A stretch of 64,000 nucleotides of DNA from CAIXSC01 sp046349935 (GTDB lineage Bacteria > Planctomycetota > Planctomycetia > Pirellulales > Pirellulaceae). The translations under genes and the position numbers were made by a program. The notes below the pieces were generated by a model, which was not told where the DNA came from, searched no databases, and saw only the letters and a program-made list of their open reading frames with translations. Location: positions 1,302,001 to 1,366,000 of the forward strand of contig JAXMBK010000003.1 of NCBI GenBank assembly GCA_046349935.1. The letters are read 5' to 3'. Of this stretch, positions 52,577 to 60,565 are shown piece after piece. Each line of letters starts with the position of its first letter. Within the stretch, counting starts at the first letter, position 1.

Positions 52577-54238
52577 TTAGCCGAACATATTGCCCGGCGC
52601 GAACGGGTTGAGCATCGCGGGAATCTGGCTCACGGCCGAGTTGCGTTGGAGATGGTAGTTGTAGATCGACTTGGCCGAAGTCCCGGGAATCGACGGCGTC
52701 CCAAAGGTCGCGTTGTAGCTTTGCAGTTGTCCGCGGAGACGATTCTGGTTCATCAGAACGTAGAAGATCAGATAGAGCGCTCGCACTTGGTTCGAGGTCA
52801 GGTCGTCGGCATTCGCCTGAACCACGGTTCGCGAGGACAATAGCGAACGGCTTGGCATGAGCCGCGTTCCTTCAACCAGATAGGGCGACATGAGATTCAG
52901 GCCGTCCTGGTGTTCGATCCCCACGGCGTGTCCTAGCTCGTGTTGAAGGACGGTCAACAAATCGATCCGCCCCGCCGCAGGCCCCGTGATCGTGACGCCC
53001 GCCACGTCGGTGATCCCCCAGAACTCTTCGTTCTTCAGCGGCGTCGCATCGACGAACCAACCGATGCCCGCGGCGTTCGCGTCGACCAGAATCAGAGTCG
53101 ACCCATCATTGCGACTCAGCGCCGTGGCCAATCGTCCTTCTGGAAGATCCGCGATGCGATACTCCACGCGCAGATTCTGAGTGTTCAAGCCGACGGCGCG
53201 CCAGTTGGCCGTCGCCGCAGAGGCAGTGCCGGACAACTGACGCTCGGTCAAGCCTTCGTAGGCCTCGGGCGCCGCATATCCCAACACGTCCGCGCGGTTG
53301 TAGAACGCGTTCGTTCCGGCGCCGCCGTCGAGGCTGTTCCCGCCGGGTCCGCCGTCAAGTAGATCGTTTCCGGCGTCGCCTTTCAGCCAATCATAGTCTT
53401 CGCCGCCGTAGAGCCAATCGCCGCCGTCGCCGCCGTACAGCGCATCGCGTCCCCGATTGCCGCTTAAGACATCGTTGCCAGCGTCGCCGACCAGCGAGTC
53501 ATCGCCGTCGCCGCCGAAAATCCAGTCGTCCCCCAAACCGCCGTTCAGGTAGTCGGCGCCCGCTTCGCCCGACAGCATGTCATTCCCTTCTTGCCCCCAA
53601 AGTTGGTCGTTGTCCGCGCCCCCGTACAGCAGATCGTTGCCCCGCCCTCCCTCGAGCGAATCGCGGCCGGCGTCGCCAAACAATCGGTCGTTGCCGTCCT
53701 CGCCAAGAAGTTGGTCGTCCCCTTGCTCGCCAAACAGCTGGTCGTCGCCGTATCCGCCGTAGACGACGTCGTTGCCGCTGCCGGCGACCAGAACGTCGCG
53801 ACCGTCGCCCCCCCAGAGGCGGTCGTTGCCGGCGCCGGCCGAGATGATGTCGTCCCCAGCTCCGCCGACCACCTCGTCGTTCCCGTCGCCGCTGACCAGC
53901 ACGTCGTTGCCGCCGTCGCCCCAGACGCGAGCGGGAATGGCCGTTTTGTTTGTGAATCGGTCGTCTCCCTCGCCGCCCACGAAGCGGATTTCCTTGACGG
54001 TTCCGGCGGAGAATTGCTGCTGCTTCAGCGACTCGCCCGAATTCCAAACCGCCGTCACGACGCCCTGCTGCTGAAACACTTCCGCAGTGTCATTGGCGGC
54101 GTCGCCAAAGAAAGACAGGATGCCTCCGGACAACTGGATCGCGGCCATAAGCCGCCGATCCTCAAGCGTTTCCAGGCCTGCTCGAAGGACAGAACGATGG
54201 GTGTAACGGCCGCGTGAGGAGGTGCGCGAGACAGACAT
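52577..54238 (-). CDS. Secreted RTX metzincin metalloprotease
   Basis: A 553-aa protein; ATG 54238 has AGGAAG upstream. The basic start carries AGLETLEDRRLMAAI (residues about 19-33), the exported-protein motif. RTX repeats fill about residues 100-310 (GGDGRDVLVAGSGNDVVYGG and others). The C-terminal ~220 residues hold a perfect metzincin zinc site, HELGHAVGIEH (from about residue 433), with a Met-turn in LNLMSPYL and the upstream strand GRIDLLTVLQ. RTX repeats normally follow the protease in serralysins, so the order here is reversed. It is likely a calcium-dependent extracellular protease. Confidence 0.85.
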   Translation of the reverse strand: MSVSRTSSRGRYTHRSVLRAGLETLEDRRLMAAIQLSGGILSFFGDAANDTAEVFQQQGVVTAVWNSGESLKQQQFSAGTVKEIRFVGGEGDDRFTNKTAIPARVWGDGGNDVLVSGDGNDEVVGGAGDDIISAGAGNDRLWGGDGRDVLVAGSGNDVVYGGYGDDQLFGEQGDDQLLGEDGNDRLFGDAGRDSLEGGRGNDLLYGGADNDQLWGQEGNDMLSGEAGADYLNGGLGDDWIFGGDGDDSLVGDAGNDVLSGNRGRDALYGGDGGDWLYGGEDYDWLKGDAGNDLLDGGPGGNSLDGGAGTNAFYNRADVLGYAAPEAYEGLTERQLSGTASAATANWRAVGLNTQNLRVEYRIADLPEGRLATALSRNDGSTLILVDANAAGIGWFVDATPLKNEEFWGITDVAGVTITGPAAGRIDLLTVLQHELGHAVGIEHQDGLNLMSPYLVEGTRLMPSRSLLSSRTVVQANADDLTSNQVRALYLIFYVLMNQNRLRGQLQSYNATFGTPSIPGTSAKSIYNYHLQRNSAVSQIPAMLNPFAPGNMFG

Positions 54239-54505
54239 GGGACGGCTTCCTGAACGGATTTGCGTGAAACGGAACCGGGGTGTTTTCCCCACTCTCCCCT
54301 CACATAGCCGCCTCCCCACGACCTGTGACGCAAATCCCAAAGAATCTTTTCCCCCGATTGGGGTAGGCAGGACCGATTGAGTTCGGTCCCGCCCCCCGCC
54401 GAACCGGACGGGCGGATCTCCCGCATCCGGCTCTCCGGTCGAGTGTTACTGCGACCCCGCCCACCGCAGCCACGCGAACAGTGCGCACTCTTCCGCCCGC
54501 CCCCT

Positions 54506-54997
54506 TCACTCCCCCCCGCGCACGTCGCTCGACGGGCCCTTGCGCTGCCCCGACTGGGCTGGCCCCGTCTGAGCCTGTCGAGCCTGAGCCTGTCGAGCCT
54601 GAGCCTGCCAGGCCGCCTGCTGAGACCAAGCTGCAATCATTTGCCGCTCCACCATCAAACGGTGCGTCGTATGGTTGAAGGCGCTCGTGAACGTGACACA
54701 GACGATCAGGACCGCCGCCACAGGCGAAGTCCCCAGAAGCAAAACCATCAAGACTTGCGCCGCGCACCCCAACTGCGAAATCTGCTCGATCACCCCTCGG
54801 CGCGGCGGCGCACCATGCGGCCGATCGACGATGCGCGCCAACAACTCCAGCTGCGCTTCGCTAAGCAGGCTCGCGCTCAGCAACTCGGCTCGACGCATCC
54901 GGCCCCACTGCACCAACCCCACGCTCGCGACGACCGTCATCGCCGCAATCACGCCGTATCCATACTTCGACACAAACGCCTGAAGTTCCGGGTGCAT
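54506..54997 (-). CDS. Small membrane protein with Gln/Ala-rich tail
   Basis: A 163-aa protein; ATG 54997 has GGAGC upstream. Three hydrophobic segments are seen (YGVIAAMTVVASVGLVQWG, QLGCAAQVLMVLLLGTSP, VAAVLIVCVTFTSAF). The C-terminal ~45 residues are low-complexity (AWQAQARQAQARQAQTG), encoded by a 15-bp tandem repeat at 54571-54608. No family is recognised. It lies downstream of the kinase/sigma pair on the same strand. Confidence 0.55.
   Translation of the reverse strand: MHPELQAFVSKYGYGVIAAMTVVASVGLVQWGRMRRAELLSASLLSEAQLELLARIVDRPHGAPPRRGVIEQISQLGCAAQVLMVLLLGTSPVAAVLIVCVTFTSAFNHTTHRLMVERQMIAAWSQQAAWQAQARQAQARQAQTGPAQSGQRKGPSSDVRGGE
54571..54608 (+). repeat. 15-bp tandem repeat in the membrane-protein tail
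   Basis: GAGCCTGTCGAGCCT occurs at 54571 and 54586, followed by a partial third unit to 54608. It encodes the QAQAR periodic tail on the minus strand. Confidence 0.8.
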
Positions 54998-55138
54998 CGC
55001 GCCGCTCCGACTGCCATTCGATCGCCGCACCCGCTCGCACGATCCAGTTCGCTCGAGTCGGAGAGGGCTCGCTCTGTTAGTCCAGCCGAACGAGCGGCGT
55101 GAATCGGGCGCAACCTTCGCAAATTTCCCATTCCTGCT

Positions 55139-57256
55139 TCAAGGACGCCAAGACAACGGCCAGGGAGCATTCCGGCGTGCGACCACGATCAACGGCGTCT
55201 GTCCGACGCGATGATAGTCGGCCACCCGCCCCCGCTGCGGCCCCGTCGCAATGTGCCGCAGCTCGGGGTCGCGCTGAAACGCCCTTAGCTCCCCCACGTC
55301 GACCGCGGCGGGAGTGATCGGCGCGTCCTCGCGGTAACGGCGGTCGAGCACCACGACGTACCGCCATTCGATCGCCGGATCTTCCGGCTGATTCGTCTCT
55401 GGATCAGAAAGATCGCACGGGCACAGTACGGCGGCGTCTCCCGCCTCCTTCCGCAAATCGAACCCCAGCAGCTTGGGACCGATCGTGAAGTTGGCGACCA
55501 ACACCCCCAGTAGGCGTCCGTCGTCGGTCCAGACTCGAGTCGATGCGGAAATCTTGTGCCTCCCGTCCTTCAGCGACCGAAACGTCCGCGCAATATGCAC
55601 GTCGTCCCGCGACGCATCCGGCGCAAAGACTCCCTGAAAGTAGTCGCGCATCTGGAACGAACGGCCGGCCGTCGAGCGAGCCGGCATCGTATCCGCCAGT
55701 TCCACGCCTTGGGGATCAAGAAGCAAGATATTGACGAGCGGATTGCCGCCGGCCAGTTCAAACCAATTGCGCAGATCGAGGCGATCGAGCACCGACTGCA
55801 GGGCCCGACGCTGGTCCACAGCGTCGGTCGATGCGGCGGGCGTCTGCCACGCGATCTGTAGTCCGTCGTTCTCCGCCAACCGCTGTGTAAAAACGCAGAT
55901 CATCTGGAGTTCACGATCAAGCTGCCGCGCCAACCGAGCCGCCTCGGCGGCATTCTCCCGTCGCGTCTCGCCAAGCGCCAACCAGACGCTGCCAGCCCAA
56001 ATCGCCGCTCCCAGCAAGACGGCCAGCGCCAACGGCAGCGGATGTCGAGCGACCCAGAACCGGAGTTCGCGCAGCGGCGACGGGCGGCCCGCGGCCAGCG
56101 TCGGACGCCGCTCAAGCCATCGCCTCAAGTCGTTCGCCAGCGCATCCGCCGATCCGTATCGCCGCGCTGGCTCGGGCGACAAACACTTCACGCAGATCGC
56201 ATTCAACTCGCGATCCACTCGAGGATTCAACGACCGAGGCGACTGCAGTTCTCCTTGAATCACCTGCTTCAGCGTCTCCGCCGTAGATGAGCCCGAGAAC
56301 GGAGGACGACCGGTGAGCATCGAGTAGAGCACCGCTCCGAGCCCATAGACATCGGAGAGAGTCGAGACTTCGTCCCAGCGGCCGGCAGCCATCTCGGTCG
56401 ACAAGTAGGGCGCCGTTCCCACGACGCCGGCGCGCGCCAGCGTCGCCGTCGCCTCGACGTCGCCGTCGGATCTCGTCGATGACTCGGCCCCGCGGAGCGC
56501 TTGCGTGATCGCTTCCGCTCTCACCGCCAGTCCAAAGTCGGTCACCTTGGGTTCCCCGGCGCTGCTTAACAAAATATTCCCGGGCTTTAAGTCGAGGTGA
56601 ATCACGCCTTCATTGCGGGTATGGGCGTGGTGAATGGCTCGCGCGACCTTTTCGACCAACACGGCCGCGGCGCGGGGATCTTGACGGAAGTCGTCGAGAC
56701 GATCGGCGACGGCGCCTCCTTCCATCAATTCCATCACGATAAACCACCGGCCGTCCGCTTCGCCTGCATACGAAGTGCGAACGATATGGGGATGATTCAT
56801 GCGTGCGATGGCTCGCGCGTCGTTGCGAAACCGGTCAATCGCCGCCGGATCGTTCTGGGCAGGTCCGACCATGGTCTTGAGCGCGACGACGATTTCCGGC
56901 GTTTGGCGCGGACTCGCCTTCCAAACGACTCCCTGCCCCCCCTGCCCCAGTTTTTCGAGGATGACATAGTCGCCCAAGACGTCGCCCGGCTGGAGACCAT
57001 CGCGCTCGTCTCCAGCCTGCGACAAGCCGACCTGAGTGACTTCGACCCCGGGCATGCCCGCCACGCCCGCCAGATCCTCAAAGTAGGCTTTCAGTTCGTC
57101 GGCAATCTCCGGATGCCGCTCCAGCCATCGCTGCGGTTCGGCCGATTCCCCTCGCTCCACCGCTTGGTGGTAATTGTAGATCGCGCGGTTGATCCGGCCG
57201 TCGCGCGGGTCGTCGTCGTCAGCCTTTGCAGCCTCGGCTTTCGCATCGTCCACCAT
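55139..57256 (-). CDS. Hanks-type Ser/Thr kinase with extracellular Cache-like sensor
   Basis: A 705-aa receptor kinase; ATG 57256 lies 6 nt after GAGGAG at the end of the sigma gene. The kinase domain (about 95-375) has LGQGGQGVVWKA, Lys in VVALKTMVGP, HLDLKPGNILLS (HLD instead of HRD), VTDFGLAVRAE and APYLSTEMAAG. One membrane helix (LPLALAVLLGAAIWAGSVWL, about 410-430) leads to a ~230-residue outer domain resembling a double Cache sensor (VNILLLDPQGVELADT, FQMRDYFQGVF, ISASTRVWTDDGRLLGVLV). Cache domains bind small molecules such as amino acids or carboxylates. It is coupled to the ECF gene upstream. Confidence 0.88.
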   Translation of the reverse strand: MVDDAKAEAAKADDDDPRDGRINRAIYNYHQAVERGESAEPQRWLERHPEIADELKAYFEDLAGVAGMPGVEVTQVGLSQAGDERDGLQPGDVLGDYVILEKLGQGGQGVVWKASPRQTPEIVVALKTMVGPAQNDPAAIDRFRNDARAIARMNHPHIVRTSYAGEADGRWFIVMELMEGGAVADRLDDFRQDPRAAAVLVEKVARAIHHAHTRNEGVIHLDLKPGNILLSSAGEPKVTDFGLAVRAEAITQALRGAESSTRSDGDVEATATLARAGVVGTAPYLSTEMAAGRWDEVSTLSDVYGLGAVLYSMLTGRPPFSGSSTAETLKQVIQGELQSPRSLNPRVDRELNAICVKCLSPEPARRYGSADALANDLRRWLERRPTLAAGRPSPLRELRFWVARHPLPLALAVLLGAAIWAGSVWLALGETRRENAAEAARLARQLDRELQMICVFTQRLAENDGLQIAWQTPAASTDAVDQRRALQSVLDRLDLRNWFELAGGNPLVNILLLDPQGVELADTMPARSTAGRSFQMRDYFQGVFAPDASRDDVHIARTFRSLKDGRHKISASTRVWTDDGRLLGVLVANFTIGPKLLGFDLRKEAGDAAVLCPCDLSDPETNQPEDPAIEWRYVVVLDRRYREDAPITPAAVDVGELRAFQRDPELRHIATGPQRGRVADYHRVGQTPLIVVARRNAPWPLSWRP

Positions 57257-57259
57257 CAA

Positions 57260-57787
57260 TCACTCCTCGCGGGGCAACAATTCCCGCAACCGCCGCATGC
57301 CATGCCGCAACAGCCCTCCTACCGCCTCAGGCGAGCGATCCATGTGACGACAAATCTGTTCCACCGACATGCCGTGGCAGTGCTTTAGCAAGATGGCTTC
57401 AGCCTGGGCTGGAGTCAGTTGCTGAAGGCGGTCGGCAAGCAACAGTGCACGCTCGTCGCGTTGCAATCGAGCGTCGACGTCCGAGTGGTCGGCCGCCAGA
57501 AAACGACTCATTCCCTCCGCGGTCAACGCGAGTGAATCGTCGAGCGACACGCGCGGCGCGAACCGCAGTTTCCGGAACGCGTCGATCAAGTTGCAACGTA
57601 AGACCGACCGCAGCCAGCCCATCATTTCCGCTCGAGTTGCACCTCGCTGCTTGGGCAAGTCCCGCAGCGCCTCGCAGATCGTCTGCTGAACAAGGTCCGA
57701 GGGATCAATGCGCCCCCGCAGATCGACGGAGATCTGCGCCGTCGCCAGCGCCTTCAGCCATTCTCGGTATTCGCCAAGGTCCACCAT
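57260..57787 (-). CDS. ECF-family RNA polymerase sigma factor
   Basis: A 175-aa sigma factor of the planctomycete ECF type; I choose ATG 57787 (MVDLGEYREWLKALATAQIS), with GAGG upstream, over a longer in-frame start at 57847. Region 2 includes DPSDLVQQTICEALRDLPKQ and EMMGWLRSVLRCNLIDAFRK. Region 4 is LTPAQAEAILLKHCHGMSVE then QICRHMDRSPEAVGGLLRHG. The kinase gene begins 3 bp after the stop, so the two are translationally linked. Confidence 0.88.
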   Translation of the reverse strand: MVDLGEYREWLKALATAQISVDLRGRIDPSDLVQQTICEALRDLPKQRGATRAEMMGWLRSVLRCNLIDAFRKLRFAPRVSLDDSLALTAEGMSRFLAADHSDVDARLQRDERALLLADRLQQLTPAQAEAILLKHCHGMSVEQICRHMDRSPEAVGGLLRHGMRRLRELLPREE

Positions 57788-57991
57788 CGGCGTCACGGCC
57801 TCGTCTCTGTCGCGCGGATCGACCAGCCGCCTGCAGCCTCGCCGCAAGCAGCCCGGGCAGTCTAATTCAGCCGCGCTGCTCCGTCACGCCGCCTCCCAAC
57901 ATGGCCATGCCTCCTTCTCCGACATCGGGTTCGCGACTGGCTACAATGACGAAACGATCGTAACAACGCCACTCAGGATTCCACTCGGACT

Positions 57992-58759
57992 ATGCACATC
58001 GACCAACTGTTTTCACTCTCAGGCCAAGCGGCGCTCGTCACGGGCGGCGGTGCGGGGATTGGGAAAGCCATCTGCCTGCAGTTCGCCGAAGCAGGAGCGG
58101 ACGTGGTTTGCACCGACCGCAATGAGACGGACGCGGTCGCCGTCGCCGACGAATGTCGTCGCTTCGGCCGGCGCGCGATCGGCTTGCAGTTGGACGTGAC
58201 CGACGAGTCGGCGCGCATCGCGGTCATCGCACGAGCGGCCGCCGAGTTTGGGCGACTCACGATTCTTGTGAACAATGCCGGCGGCGGCGGGCCCAAGCCG
58301 TTCGAGATGCCGCTAAGCGACTTCGAATGGGCTTTTCAGCTCAACCTCTACCCAGTGTTTCGACTCAGCCAACTTGTCGCGCCGCATCTGAAGGCCGCCG
58401 GGGGCGGAGCGATCGTCAACATCAGCTCGATGGCCGGCGAGAACACAAATCGGCGGATGTGCTCGTACGGCGCCTCCAAAGCGGCCGTCAACCACCTCAC
58501 CAGAAACATGGCCTTCGATCTGGGACCGGATAACATCCGAGTGAACGCGATCGCCCCAGGCGCCATCCGCACCGCGGCGCTCGCCAGCGTGCTCACTCCC
58601 GAGATCGAGAAGGCGATGCTCAAACAAACGCCGCTCGACCGCCTCGGCGAGCCGACGGACATCGCCGCCGCCGCCCTCTATCTGGTCGCCCCAGCCTCGT
58701 CGTGGGTCAGCGGCCAAGTGCTCACCGTCAGCGGCGGCGGCCTCCAAGAACTCGATTGA
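57992..58759 (+). CDS. Short-chain dehydrogenase/reductase (SDR)
   Basis: A 255-aa classical SDR. NAD(P) motif TGGGAGIGKAI, Asp in DVVCTDRNE (which favours NAD over NADP), NNAG, active Ser in NISSMAGE and YGASKAAVNHL (Tyr-Lys) are all present. The C-terminal GQVLTVSGGG is typical. It resembles 7-alpha-hydroxysteroid dehydrogenase and glucose 1-dehydrogenase-like enzymes, but the substrate cannot be told. TACAAT at 57942-57947 may be its -10. Confidence 0.88.
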   Translation: MHIDQLFSLSGQAALVTGGGAGIGKAICLQFAEAGADVVCTDRNETDAVAVADECRRFGRRAIGLQLDVTDESARIAVIARAAAEFGRLTILVNNAGGGGPKPFEMPLSDFEWAFQLNLYPVFRLSQLVAPHLKAAGGGAIVNISSMAGENTNRRMCSYGASKAAVNHLTRNMAFDLGPDNIRVNAIAPGAIRTAALASVLTPEIEKAMLKQTPLDRLGEPTDIAAAALYLVAPASSWVSGQVLTVSGGGLQELD

Positions 58760-58872
58760 CTCGCTCGTCGCCAGAAAAGCGGCAAATTCGACGAAATCTC
58801 CTCCCGCCATCCCGCAGCCAGCCGGCATATAACGACAATGTTGGTTGCGTTCGAACACTGGGAGGTCGGCCG

Positions 58873-60507
58873 ATGGCGAGTGTTTACCCCGAAACGCAGC
58901 GCGCCGAGGCACGGGAGATCACCGAGCTGGATGCGACGTCGGATCGGGAACTGTTGATTCAGTTTCGCACGGGCCGCGAAGCAGCCTTTACGGAGCTTGT
59001 ACTTCGGCATGGCGGGATGGTCTTTGGCGTCTGCCAGCGCGTGTTGCGTCGAACCGCCGACGCGGAAGACGCGTTTCAGGCCACGTTCCTAGTCTTGGCT
59101 CGAAAAGCAAAGTCGATCGAATGGCAAGAGTCGATTGCGGGCTGGCTCCATCAGACCGCCCTCCGCACGTCGCTCAAGCTACGTGCGATCACGGTCCGCC
59201 GTCGAGAGGCGGAAGGCAAGGCAGCGAGAGATCCGTCGCTCGTTGGGAACATGCCCGCCGCCACGCCCGACCGACTGGCTGACCTCCGCGAGTTGAGCGA
59301 GATTCTCGATGAGGAGTTGGCTGGTCTTCCTGCCCGATTCCGCGAAGTCATTTTGCTTAGCCAAGTCCACGGATTGAGTCGCGAAGGGATCGCCGAGCGA
59401 CTGGGAATTACGGCGGCGGCGGTGAAAGATCGGCTAGAACGCGGCCGCGAACAATTGCGGTCGCGATTGCAGCGGCGAGGAATCTCGCTGACGGCCGCAC
59501 TGCTCGCCGGCTGGCTTGTCCCGGGTACAACGTGGACGTCCAGTTTGTCAACGCTAACCGTCTCTGCTTCCCAAGCAGCCGGGGCCTTTGCAACTGGTCA
59601 ATTGGCGGCCGGCGTCTCCCCGACCGCCGCAACCTTAGCCGAAGGAGTTCTGAGATTCATGGGACTCGAAAAGTTGCGTTCGATCTCCGTATGGTTGATT
59701 TCGTTTCTCACCGCCGGCGGCATCGCGTTCGGCATGCTGCACGACGAACCAACTCGGTTCAACCAAGGCTTGCGCGGGCGCATCGTTGCCGTCACCGCAG
59801 GCCGAACGCCCACCGTAACGATTTCCTTAGAGGACTTCAGTACGCTGCTCAACCTTGACGTCTCGCCACGGGCCAAAGTTTGGACGGCCTATGAATCGGG
59901 AAGCATCGACGACCTGAAAGAGGGACAGTTCGCCTCGCTGCGGCTGGCCGACGACCATCGCACCGTGAACGAGATTCATATCCAAGGTTCCACGCGCGAA
60001 GCGGCCATCAAGTCGGTCGCTCCTTCGGGAAAGATTGTGATCGTCGAAGAAGGTGATGACGAAGGCAGTTCCCAGCCGGCGACGGAGGTGCAACTCGCCC
60101 CAGATGCGATTCTGCGCATCGGCGGCCTTCCAGCCGCTCGCGGCGACCTTAAGCCCGGTATGCAGGCGCCGCTGGAGTTTGGTCGCGACGGCAAGCTGGT
60201 CAACGCGATCGAGATGGAAGCCGCCGCGAATACGCTGATCGAAGGCGAGTTGCTGCGGGTCGCTCCAACCGGCGACAAACTGGTCTTGGTTCGGGAAGAC
60301 GACGCCGAAGACGACGCCCCGACGCGCGTCGAGCAATCGCTTACACTCAACGCCGAGACGATCATCGAATTGAACGGCAAGTCGGCCAGGGCGGTCGATC
60401 TCGCGCCGGGCTCGTCGCTCAAACTGCGTCTCTCCGACGATGGCCGTTCCATCCGAGCGATCCAGGCTGTTAGTCCGGAGCCAAACGACGACGACGCGAC
60501 CCCATAA
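58873..60507 (+). CDS. ECF sigma factor with long membrane-anchored C-terminal extension
   Basis: A 544-aa protein; ATG 58873 has GGGAGG upstream. The first 190 residues are a complete ECF factor: LLIQFRTGREAAFTELVLRH, AEDAFQATFLVLARKAKSI, WLHQTALRTSLKLR and region 4 FREVILLSQVHGLSREGIAE then RLGITAAAVKDRLERGREQL. Hydrophobic stretches follow (ISLTAALLAGWLVPG; SVWLISFLTAGGIAFGMLH, about 270-295). The last ~240 residues are repeated small beta modules (GRIVAVTAGRTPTVTISLED, GKIVIVEEGDDE, DKLVLVREDDAED). This fused-sigma design is common in planctomycetes; the tail may act as a built-in anti-sigma/sensor. Confidence 0.88.
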   Translation: MASVYPETQRAEAREITELDATSDRELLIQFRTGREAAFTELVLRHGGMVFGVCQRVLRRTADAEDAFQATFLVLARKAKSIEWQESIAGWLHQTALRTSLKLRAITVRRREAEGKAARDPSLVGNMPAATPDRLADLRELSEILDEELAGLPARFREVILLSQVHGLSREGIAERLGITAAAVKDRLERGREQLRSRLQRRGISLTAALLAGWLVPGTTWTSSLSTLTVSASQAAGAFATGQLAAGVSPTAATLAEGVLRFMGLEKLRSISVWLISFLTAGGIAFGMLHDEPTRFNQGLRGRIVAVTAGRTPTVTISLEDFSTLLNLDVSPRAKVWTAYESGSIDDLKEGQFASLRLADDHRTVNEIHIQGSTREAAIKSVAPSGKIVIVEEGDDEGSSQPATEVQLAPDAILRIGGLPAARGDLKPGMQAPLEFGRDGKLVNAIEMEAAANTLIEGELLRVAPTGDKLVLVREDDAEDDAPTRVEQSLTLNAETIIELNGKSARAVDLAPGSSLKLRLSDDGRSIRAIQAVSPEPNDDDATP

Positions 60508-60565
60508 GGCGATGGTCGATTCCGCTTCAATCTTCATCCGAGCCGATCGAATCGGAGATCATTTG

